The notes under the pieces: generated by a model
Database searches by the model: none
What the model was told of the DNA's origin: nothing
What the model saw: only the letters and a program-made list of their open reading frames with translations
Position numbers and translations under genes: made by a program
Shown: piece by piece, positions 1 to 5,872 of the stretch
Position numbering within the stretch: position 1 is the stretch's first letter
How the letters are laid out: every line of letters starts with the position of its first letter
NCBI GenBank assembly: GCA_002378605.1
Contig: DFSK01000141.1
Location: 1 to 9,709 of the forward strand
Direction of reading: 5' to 3'
From: Alphaproteobacteria bacterium UBA3439
GTDB taxonomy: Bacteria > Pseudomonadota > Alphaproteobacteria > Puniceispirillales > Puniceispirillaceae
Length of the DNA: 9,709 nucleotides

Positions 1-480
1 AGCTATGTCTATCTGCCAGCAGGATGCGATTGGACGATCATCAATGATGGCGGTCAGACAGCCAGCTTTCACTGGATTCGCAAACGTTACATAGCGGTTA
101 CCGGCATTGACCAGCCCGATGCTTTTGTAACAAGCGATGGTGCCATTGACCCGATTGCCATGCCTGATACTGATGGACGCTGGGCAACCACAAGATTCGT
201 CGATCCAGCCGATTTACGCCATGACATGCATGTAAATATCGTGACCTTTCAGCCGGGTGGTACGATCCCTTTTGCCGAAACGCATGTGATGGAACATGGG
301 CTTTTCGTTCTGAGTGGTAAGGCCGTTTATCATTTGAATCAAGATTGGGTCGAAGTCGAAGCGGGTGACTATATGTGGCTTCGCGCCTTTTGCCCGCAGG
401 CCTGTTATGCTGGGGGGCCCGATCCGTTCCGCTATTTGCTATATAAGGATGTAAACCGGCATATGCCGCTTGATCTATAG
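1..480 (+). CDS. allE: (S)-ureidoglycine aminohydrolase, C-terminal part (5' end outside window)
   Basis: The open frame begins at base 1 without a start codon and runs 159 codons to TAG, so the N-terminal cupin half is largely missing. The enzyme family hydrolyses (S)-ureidoglycine to (S)-ureidoglycolate and ammonia in allantoin (purine) catabolism in the cytoplasm, using a bound Mn2+. The visible C-terminal cupin carries the family metal ligands: Glu, His, His in the motif FAETHVMEHG (E93, H95, H99 of the fragment) and Gln133 in FCPQACYAGG. The closing YLLYKDVNRH stretch, with K149, is also typical. Family identity is seen clearly; the reaction is known for the family. The gene is convergent with the small minus-strand gene after it and probably belongs to a purine-degradation cluster lying upstream, unrelated to the transporter genes further right. 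Confidence 0.9.
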   Translation, partial: SYVYLPAGCDWTIINDGGQTASFHWIRKRYIAVTGIDQPDAFVTSDGAIDPIAMPDTDGRWATTRFVDPADLRHDMHVNIVTFQPGGTIPFAETHVMEHGLFVLSGKAVYHLNQDWVEVEAGDYMWLRAFCPQACYAGGPDPFRYLLYKDVNRHMPLDL

Positions 481-499
481 TTACGTCAAAAGCGCAAAC

Positions 500-537
500 G
501 ACCAAAACCGATTTTAAGGGATGTCATTTGGTCTTTT
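500..537 (+). terminator. Possible weak terminator after allE
   Basis: Arms GACCAAA (500-506) and TTTGGTC (527-533) form a 7-bp inverted repeat with a 20-nt loop, followed directly by TTTT. It lies 20 nt past the allE stop, where the two genes converge, and overlaps the 3' end of the minus-strand gene. The stem is AT-rich and the loop long, so this is a weak call. Confidence 0.3.
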
Positions 538-826
538 CGGCAAGCAGTTTGGCAACAACGCCAAAGCCCCAAAGCCCAGATGCATAGCCAAGCGCAATGA
601 CCCAAACGGCAAGATCCATTGCCGAAACCTTGTATGATTTGCCGAAATATAGAATCAACGCGGCAATACCGGTGATGGTGATGCCAAAAAGAACGCCATA
701 TTTAACCAGATATCGCTGTTGGACAAGACCCGCCAACAGCCAGAATAATCCTTTGCGGAACCGCCAGAAACCGACACCAAAAAGCCGCCAAATTTTCCAA
801 AATTGATTACGCCTGTTTTGCAACAT
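524..826 (-). CDS. Small predicted inner-membrane protein, unknown function
   Basis: This is a 100-residue protein of no family I recognise. The N-terminal 35 residues are rich in Arg, Trp and Phe (basic and aromatic, amphipathic). Two hydrophobic segments follow, at about residues 43-61 and 71-95, and the protein ends in a short Lys/Glu tail (EKTK). This suggests a two-pass membrane protein with a positively charged cytoplasmic N-terminus. The ATG at 826 is the first possible start because an in-frame TAG lies three codons before it; no clear Shine-Dalgarno site precedes it. It sits downstream of the oxidoreductase gene ending at 1038 on the same strand but is separated from it by a terminator-like hairpin, so it is probably transcribed on its own. 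The hydrophobic pattern supports a real gene, but this is not certain. Confidence 0.6.
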   Translation of the reverse strand: MLQNRRNQFWKIWRLFGVGFWRFRKGLFWLLAGLVQQRYLVKYGVLFGITITGIAALILYFGKSYKVSAMDLAVWVIALGYASGLWGFGVVAKLLAEKTK

Positions 827-950
827 TCGCCAAAGCTAATATCATTAAGATATCGCAGCAATGCTAACGGCCAATAGCGGCATATTCCGAAATTTGTGAT
901 CGCTGGTAAATGACGGGTCAAAATGAAATCACCTGCCGCGTGACGTCAAC

Positions 951-998
951 AAAAAGGCCATGGATAAATTGCCGTTTCCGGCATTCACCCATGGCCCT
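951..998 (-). terminator. Rho-independent terminator of the ketopantoate-reductase-like gene
   Basis: Outer arms GGCCATGG (956-963) and CCATGGCC (989-996) pair over 8 bp. Inside them a second stem TGCCG/CGGCA (970-974 with 979-983) closes a 4-nt loop. Read on the minus strand, the outer stem is followed at once by TTTTT (955-951). The hairpin begins about 40 nt after the stop at 1038, the normal position for an intrinsic terminator, and would isolate the small membrane-protein gene downstream. Confidence 0.7.
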
Positions 999-1037
999 GA
1001 TTTTATGTCAAATGGCAAACCCATTTGGGTTTAGCAG

Positions 1038-2105
1038 CTAGCTGCCGGCGCGGTTTTTTTCAAGCCAGCCGTCGACAAGCGCAACCGTTTCGTCAAGGCT
1101 CGGCAATTGTGAACCTTTTTGCGCGGCAACGGTTTGAACGAGCTTGTCAACACGTTCGATATTCTTGGCACCAGCGGCCAAGGCCCGCGCAGCCGATGAT
1201 GGGCTGCCAAGCGATTGCGCTGCATTTGCATATTTTTCAAATGGCACAAAATCGGCAGGCGCCCCGCCAAGGCTGACGCATAATTCAACAACCCAATTAT
1301 AGATCTCGCGCGATTGCTCAAGATCATGATGAACCGCATCCTGGATTGGGCGCATTTCATCCTTTTGGACACAGCGGTAATTCCCCGCAACAAGCATTGC
1401 CCATTTTGCCAATGGAACAAACACTGAATCATGTACCTTTAGCTTGACTGGCAATTCGATTTCAGCGCCGTCATCAGTGGTAAAGCGAACCGCCTCAATA
1501 TCGGCCTGAAGACGGCGAAGCATGGCATTATCTTGCTCATGGTGAAACGCAGCTGCCTTGAAATTTGTTGGCAGGCGAACCTGCAAGACATTGAGATTTT
1601 CCTCCGGCGGACGGAACGCCTGCGGGTCAGGGCTGCAAAGGGTGAATTTTTCGGGATCAAACGCATCCCAGACAGTTGATTCGGCATAGCAGACACGCAA
1701 CGAATCAATATCCATATTGGGAAGACGTTTCATAAAGCTTAGCGGCGGCATATTCATGATCGACATGCATGGCACGCCAGATTTCGCAACCGATTGCAGC
1801 AAATCACGAACACCCGGTGACGAATATTGTGGCTCCTGCATCGCAAGAACAACAAGATCGAAATCTGCCGGATCGCAATCGGCGGGGCCGCCAGCTGATA
1901 ATTGACCGGCCAGTCCGCTTGTGCGGATTTCAACAAGACCGTCGCGGCCCTTTACCGGTGTGCGGATAATCGCACCTTCGGCATTGAAAAGGTCGGCTTC
2001 AGCAGGAAGGCAGATCATCTTTGCGTTATGACCAGCCAAAACAATTTTGGTAGCCAGCAACGATCCATATGATGCGCCAAGAATCAGTACATTTAGGGGG
2101 GTCAT
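1038..2105 (-). CDS. Ketopantoate reductase (ApbA/PanE)-fold oxidoreductase, substrate unknown
   Basis: The protein has 355 residues and a two-domain architecture like 2-dehydropantoate 2-reductases, which reduce a 2-keto acid with NAD(P)H. The N-terminal Rossmann strand and loop is NVLILGASYGS (residues 5-15). The C-terminal helical domain keeps family-like marks: a Lys in a K-x7-N arrangement (K234, N242), REIYNWVVELC with E267, and a late SSAARAL...IERVD stretch (303-320) matching the family's Ser-Ser ... Glu-Ile-Asp signature. The ATG at 2105 is chosen because GGAG lies 10 nt upstream; an earlier in-frame TTG at 2129 has no such site. The usual GxGxxG loop reads G-A-S-Y-G-S, so the middle glycine is Ser. 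At 355 residues it is longer than the usual roughly 300, and it stands among catabolic genes, so true pantoate synthesis is unlikely. It may share a transcript with the two upstream minus-strand genes. Confidence 0.75.
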   Translation of the reverse strand: MTPLNVLILGASYGSLLATKIVLAGHNAKMICLPAEADLFNAEGAIIRTPVKGRDGLVEIRTSGLAGQLSAGGPADCDPADFDLVVLAMQEPQYSSPGVRDLLQSVAKSGVPCMSIMNMPPLSFMKRLPNMDIDSLRVCYAESTVWDAFDPEKFTLCSPDPQAFRPPEENLNVLQVRLPTNFKAAAFHHEQDNAMLRRLQADIEAVRFTTDDGAEIELPVKLKVHDSVFVPLAKWAMLVAGNYRCVQKDEMRPIQDAVHHDLEQSREIYNWVVELCVSLGGAPADFVPFEKYANAAQSLGSPSSAARALAAGAKNIERVDKLVQTVAAQKGSQLPSLDETVALVDGWLEKNRAGS

Positions 2106-2141
2106 GCGGGGGAGTCTCCAATAAAACAAAAAACGTACACA

Positions 2142-2170
2142 GTCTTAACGTGATGGGCCAGGAATTTCAA
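2142..2170 (-). promoter_or_regulatory. Possible promoter for the ketopantoate-reductase-like gene
   Basis: On the minus strand TTGAAA (2170-2165) is separated by 17 bp from TAAGAC (2147-2142), 36 nt before the ATG at 2105. The -35 box is close to consensus and the -10 box poor. The remainder of the gap 2106-2389 is AT-rich and shows no coding potential or strong hairpin. Confidence 0.25.
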
Positions 2171-2389
2171 CGCAAACAGGGCCGCTTTGCCGGTCTCACG
2201 CTGTTGCACATCGCTATTTTCAAGCAGATAAGGTTCCGCAAAAGGGCCAAATGCAGTCAAAATACCGGTTTTGCAGATTTATATTTTATCAAACTTGAAT
2301 TTAGCGCACTTATTTTTGGTTTACTGGCGCATAAGTGGCTGCAAAAATCTGAAAATATTTTTGATGAAAACCGAAAAACGGGGCTGATA

Positions 2390-3247
2390 TCACTCGGCCT
2401 TGATTGGGTTGGCAAGAATGCCAATGCCTTCAATCTCTATTTCGACACGATCGCCATCTTTCATCCAAAGCGGCGGCTTGCGGGCATGGCCGACACCGGA
2501 CGGGGTTCCCATGATAACAAGATCGCCCGGTTCAAGCGTAAATGCCTTGGTAATATAGACAAGGGTTTCAATGACCGGAAAAATCATCATGTCGGTTGTG
2601 CTTGATTGCACGGTTTGACCATTTAACCGGCATTCGATTTTCAGGCCTGTTGCCGCTTTTGGCAATTCGTCGGGCGTAACCATGATGGGGCCAAACGGGC
2701 CGGTCTTGTCAAAATTTTTGCCCATCGTCCATTGAATCGTATGCCGCTGAAATTCACGAACCGACCCATCATTAAAACAGCTATAGCCAGCAATGACATC
2801 AAGCGCATTATCTTCGGTCAGGTTTTTGCATTCCTTGCCAATAATCACTGCCAATTCGGCTTCATAATCAAGCGTTTCGGAAACCGCCGGAGCAATGATT
2901 GGCTGATTGGCCGCGACAAGCGACGTAGCACTGCGCATAAAAATCGCCGGAAAGGGCTGTTTGTCGAACGGCCCTTCGGCAATATGATCCATGTAATTCA
3001 ACCCGAGACATAAGATTTTGCCCGGCTTTGCGACTGGCAGCCCGATGATGATATCCTCGATCTGATGATGGATTGCATCACCAGCCTTGGCCATAAGCGC
3101 GGCAATCTGATCAAGCTGACCTGCCTTTATCACCGCGCCAAGATCGCGCGGTGCAGCGGGGTCAAGACGCGACAAATCAACAACGCCCCGCTCAGTGACA
3201 ACGCCAATATGTGGTCCATCCTCCTGTTCAAATGCAACTAGCCGCAT
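2390..3247 (-). CDS. Fumarylacetoacetate hydrolase (FAH) family protein
   Basis: This is a 285-residue cytoplasmic enzyme of the FAH superfamily, whose members cleave, decarboxylate or tautomerise keto/enol acids with a divalent metal. After a short N-terminal domain (1-70), the catalytic domain contains KILCLGLNYMDHI (77-89), the metal ligands E129 and E131 in LDYEAELAVIIG, a third acidic ligand D160 in CFNDGSVREFQ, and K177 in QWTMGKNFDKTGPFGP. A closing LVIMGTPSGVG motif lies at 243-253. Length and motifs match the one-domain bacterial enzymes annotated as acylpyruvate hydrolase, fumarylpyruvate hydrolase or oxaloacetate decarboxylase/tautomerase; sequence alone does not separate these. 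The ATG at 3247 has AGGAG 7 nt upstream. It follows the aspartate dehydrogenase gene by 66 bp on the same strand, so the two are probably co-transcribed. A link through oxaloacetate is attractive but inferred. Confidence 0.88.
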   Translation of the reverse strand: MRLVAFEQEDGPHIGVVTERGVVDLSRLDPAAPRDLGAVIKAGQLDQIAALMAKAGDAIHHQIEDIIIGLPVAKPGKILCLGLNYMDHIAEGPFDKQPFPAIFMRSATSLVAANQPIIAPAVSETLDYEAELAVIIGKECKNLTEDNALDVIAGYSCFNDGSVREFQRHTIQWTMGKNFDKTGPFGPIMVTPDELPKAATGLKIECRLNGQTVQSSTTDMMIFPVIETLVYITKAFTLEPGDLVIMGTPSGVGHARKPPLWMKDGDRVEIEIEGIGILANPIKAE

Positions 3248-3313
3248 TTCATCGCTCCTTTAAACATATCATTTGTTGAATTGAGATTGTTATCGTCAGC
3301 TTATCCAAACTGC

Positions 3314-4117
3314 CTAACTGCCAATTTTCATCGGTGCGGTCATGCCCCGCAAACAGGCAATCACGCTTAACGCGGTAATCTTGCCGGTTCCCGGATTGCT
3401 CTCAGATTGCACATTTTGAATCTGCAATGTGAATTTTGCACTATCGGCATCGACTTCAATCGAATGTGTATTGCGGTCAAGATGCGGGTCGGCCCAAACT
3501 TCCAGCTCGGTTGCATCAGCGCCAATACCGGCAAGCCCCAAAGCCGCCGCCACATTGACATTGGCTGGAAAAGCCTTGGCTCCTTCACGCGCGCTGCCTT
3601 TGAAAACTTGAATGGCACCATTCAGCCGATCAAGGCTGATATTATTGTCGATGATATGCGGCGCATCTTTTAGCGCATTTGGCGGTTTGCGGGTGATCAT
3701 GCGCACCGAATGGATTTCGCCCTCAGCCGCAGCACGAACCGCATCAAGCCCCAGCAATGCGCCAGTTGCAAGAACAAGCTGGCCACCATTTTCGCGTGCC
3801 ATATCTTCGATATCTTCATTCGCAAGTATACCGGCACCGCTTACCGTCACCAGAATGCGCCCCCGCGAAAAAGCCGCCACGGCAATATCGCGAAACACCG
3901 ATTTTGGCGCACAATCAACAATCACATCACAGCAAGCTGCCACCTCGTCAATTGACATCAATTCAACCGGTGATGACAGGCCGGCAATGCTGGCAAGCGC
4001 CTTATCACGTCGGCCTGACGCAATTGCCACCAGCGACATGCCGTTAATGCCCTCATCAAGCGCCTTTGCAACAACATTGCCAATGGTCCCAAGGCCAATA
4101 ATTCCTGCAGATAGCAT
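3314..4117 (-). CDS. nadX: L-aspartate dehydrogenase (NadX/AspDH family)
   Basis: The protein has 267 residues, the standard family length. The family oxidises L-aspartate with NAD(P)+ to iminoaspartate, which hydrolyses to oxaloacetate and ammonia. Seen in order: Rossmann loop GIIGLGTIGN (5-14), the ATGALLGLDAVRAA stretch (117-130), TRKPP (142-146), FPANVNVAAALGLAGIG (183-199) and ADPHLDRNTHSIEV (209-222). H218 lies at the position of the conserved active-site His of the Thermotoga enzyme. The start at 4117 is preferred because GAGGA lies 7 nt upstream; the longer frame to 4147 lacks this. There is no nadA, nadB or nadC in the window, so the gene probably serves catabolism of aspartate or a substituted aspartate instead of NAD synthesis. 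It is the first gene of the leftward operon and is divergent from the transporter. Confidence 0.88.
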   Translation of the reverse strand: MLSAGIIGLGTIGNVVAKALDEGINGMSLVAIASGRRDKALASIAGLSSPVELMSIDEVAACCDVIVDCAPKSVFRDIAVAAFSRGRILVTVSGAGILANEDIEDMARENGGQLVLATGALLGLDAVRAAAEGEIHSVRMITRKPPNALKDAPHIIDNNISLDRLNGAIQVFKGSAREGAKAFPANVNVAAALGLAGIGADATELEVWADPHLDRNTHSIEVDADSAKFTLQIQNVQSESNPGTGKITALSVIACLRGMTAPMKIGS

Positions 4118-4298
4118 ATTTTTTTCCTCAAGCGTTTGGCAGAGCATTTAACGATCAAAAACAAGATTATTTAACAGATTTATATTGACTCGGTGCGGCG
4201 AACCTTTGCAACCTGAATTAATAAAAACATATCTAACGCGGCGCCTATTATCATTGACATGTTGTCGCTTAAACCAAGCAAGAGGGAGTAATCTTACT
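4118..4298. promoter_or_regulatory. Divergent promoter region between nadX-like gene and tctC
   Basis: This 181-bp AT-rich gap must drive both the leftward dehydrogenase operon and the rightward transporter operon. A consensus TTGACA occurs at 4254-4259 (+) and TTGACT at 4185-4190 (+), but neither has a convincing -10 box at 17 bp. On the minus strand an AATATA/TATAAA stretch (about 4178-4186) lies 19-20 bp beyond TTGCAA (4210-4205). I cannot place promoters reliably. The shared region suggests co-regulation of transporter and enzymes. Confidence 0.5.
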
Positions 4299-5279
4299 AT
4301 GCTGAATTCAAGACTTTCAATTCTCGGAGCCGTGGCTGCCAGCGTCATGATGGCGTCATCTGTTGCACAGGCTGGATCCCATTCTGTTCCAAAGCTTCCT
4401 TGTGAAACAGCTCAATTGATCGTGCCTTGGAAGCCTGGAGGCGGCACACAGGTTCTGTATGCGCTGGTTGAAAAAACCATTAGCGAAATGGACACGCCTT
4501 ATAATTTGAAGGTGGTAACAGTTCCGGGTCAGGGCGGTAACAAAGGCGCCAAGCAGGCAGCCAAAGCTGCACCCGATGGCTGTACCCTATTTGCCATTCA
4601 CCAGTCAGCAATCACCAGCTTTTTGAATGGCCGGATCGATTTCCATTATAATGGCTTCGACGCGGTTGCAAATGTTACGATCACACCAGACATCATCGGT
4701 GCTGCTGGAGATGCTCCATTTAATTCAATTGAAGAAATGGTTTCATATGCAAAGGCCAACCCTGGTCAAGTGACTGCAGGCGCAACTTTTGGCTCAACAT
4801 CACATTTCATCTGGCTGTTACTTCAAAAAGCAACCGGCGCAGAATTAAAACTTGTACCATATGATGGAACTGCTGAGCGCATGAACGCACTTCTGTCAGG
4901 TGCAATCACATTAGGAGCCGTAAACGTTGCGTCAGGCTTAAAGCATCTGGAGGCAGGCACAATTAAAGCATTGGCAATTGCAAATGATGATCGTGATCCC
5001 AAACTGCCAAACACACCCACTCTAAAAGAGCGCGGCATAAATATGAGTTTCGCACTTGAGCGTGGTATTATGGCGCCAAAAGGCACGCCAAAAGAAGTTA
5101 TCGATATGTGGGCTGGTATTATCAAACAAGCTGTTGATAATCCAAGCTTGCAAAAAGCCATGGCGGCGAAAGGCACCGGACTACGGTATCAGGGGCCTGC
5201 GGAATTTACCGCTTATTCCAAAGATCTATACGACGCTTATGAGGCTGTAGCCATCGAAATTGGCATGTATAAAAAATAA
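4299..5279 (+). CDS. tctC: TTT transporter periplasmic substrate-binding protein (TctC/Bug family)
   Basis: The 326-residue precursor has a Sec signal peptide: a positive N-terminus, a hydrophobic core, and AQA followed by Gly, giving predicted cleavage after residue 25. The mature protein shows the Bug-family fold marks: LIVPWKPGGGTQ (40-51), a VVTVPGQGGNKG-type loop, AAPDGCTLF (90-98), and GSTSHF near mid-protein. It captures an organic acid in the periplasm and delivers it to the TctB/TctA membrane complex. ATG 4299 is chosen because AGGGAG lies 10 nt upstream and the signal peptide starts there; the frame is open further upstream to 4185 but that part is not protein-like. Where the family usually has Asp after the GGGT loop, this has Gln51, which may alter ligand choice. 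The mature protein contains only two cysteines, C35 and C95. The substrate is unknown. Confidence 0.92.
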   Translation: MLNSRLSILGAVAASVMMASSVAQAGSHSVPKLPCETAQLIVPWKPGGGTQVLYALVEKTISEMDTPYNLKVVTVPGQGGNKGAKQAAKAAPDGCTLFAIHQSAITSFLNGRIDFHYNGFDAVANVTITPDIIGAAGDAPFNSIEEMVSYAKANPGQVTAGATFGSTSHFIWLLLQKATGAELKLVPYDGTAERMNALLSGAITLGAVNVASGLKHLEAGTIKALAIANDDRDPKLPNTPTLKERGINMSFALERGIMAPKGTPKEVIDMWAGIIKQAVDNPSLQKAMAAKGTGLRYQGPAEFTAYSKDLYDAYEAVAIEIGMYKK

Positions 5280-5323
5280 AAGAAGCTGCTAAAACCACGA
5301 AGTCTGCTTAACAACTGTATATT

Positions 5324-5365
5324 GGCTGGCAACCGCAAGTTGCCAGCCGCACTTTATTTTCTTTT
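5324..5365 (+). terminator. Perfect 10-bp hairpin with T-rich tail between tctC and tctB
   Basis: GGCTGGCAAC (5324-5333) pairs without mismatch with GTTGCCAGCC (5339-5348) around the loop CGCAA, and is followed by a broken T-rich run (ACTTTATTTTCTTTT). It starts 44 nt after the tctC stop and ends 37 nt before the tctB start. It probably acts as a partial terminator or as a 3' stabiliser, giving more binding protein than membrane subunits. Confidence 0.75.
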
Positions 5366-5385
5366 CTAAATCATGCGGTTCAAAC

Positions 5386-5865
5386 ATGTCATTCAATCGG
5401 GATAGCTTAGTAGCTCTATGTCTAATATTGGCAAGCGGTGGTCTTATGCTTGCCAGTTTTGAGATACGAGAGCCTGACTATGGTGTTTTATCACCTGCGG
5501 CTTGGCCAAGGATAATCATCATAATCATTGGCGGCTTGAGTGTTATTTACCTCATACAGTCGTTCAGCACACCGCAGAAAGACATTTCTCCTGTGCCAAA
5601 AAAGACGCTTAAGGGGTTTGTTTTATATTGGCGAAACGTGATTGCTGTCTTTTCGATTTTTGCATTGTACCTGCTGGCGCTTCCCTATTTGGGCATGTTA
5701 GTTGGTAACATCTTATTTAGCTTCATCCTGCTGACCGTTCTTGGCGGCTGGAATGCAATTTTAACACATCTGGTAATCGCCTTAGGTGCGTCTGGCGGCA
5801 TGTGGCTTCTCTTTACACATGTGCTGGAAGTGTTTTTGCCACGCGGATCTTTGACGGGATTTTAA
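5386..5865 (+). CDS. tctB: TTT transporter small membrane subunit (TctB family)
   Basis: This 159-residue integral membrane protein is of the usual TctB length. Hydrophobic segments lie at about 8-25, 43-60, 83-101, 104-121 and 127-147, with a polar loop around 62-80 (STPQKDISPVPKK), and the chain ends with the LPRG turn (151-154) common near the C-terminus of these subunits. An early YGVLSPAAWPRI stretch (32-43) matches the family's conserved region after the first helix. It works with TctA to move the substrate delivered by TctC, driven by an ion gradient. The ATG at 5386 has no good Shine-Dalgarno site; another ATG at 5373 is out of frame. The gene is separated from tctC by the hairpin and from tctA by only 7 nt. 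Confidence 0.88.
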   Translation: MSFNRDSLVALCLILASGGLMLASFEIREPDYGVLSPAAWPRIIIIIIGGLSVIYLIQSFSTPQKDISPVPKKTLKGFVLYWRNVIAVFSIFALYLLALPYLGMLVGNILFSFILLTVLGGWNAILTHLVIALGASGGMWLLFTHVLEVFLPRGSLTGF

Positions 5866-5872
5866 ACCTCAA

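Noticed and set aside
98..505. Minus-strand frame of 135 codons opposite allE
   Set aside because: It lies fully opposite the clearly conserved ureidoglycine aminohydrolase frame, and its translation has no protein-like pattern.
655..921. Alternative minus-strand frame overlapping the small membrane protein
   Set aside because: It is less hydrophobically organised than the frame ending at 524, and only one of the two can be real over most of the span.
2069..2605. Plus-strand frame of 178 codons across the gap 2106-2389
   Set aside because: It overlaps the 3' end of the FAH-family gene and the 5' end of the ketopantoate-reductase-like gene on the other strand; the composition looks random and there is no ribosome site.
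3612..4151. Plus-strand frame of 179 codons opposite the aspartate dehydrogenase
   Set aside because: Ser/Ala/Arg-rich shadow translation of a gene whose own frame matches a known family throughout.
4254..4290. Sigma-70 promoter from the perfect TTGACA before tctC
   Set aside because: There is no acceptable -10 box at 16-18 bp; that position is occupied by purine-rich sequence running into the ribosome site.
4185..4298. N-terminal extension of TctC to an upstream ATG
   Set aside because: The signal peptide and ribosome site both place the start at 4299; the upstream codons are intergenic in character.
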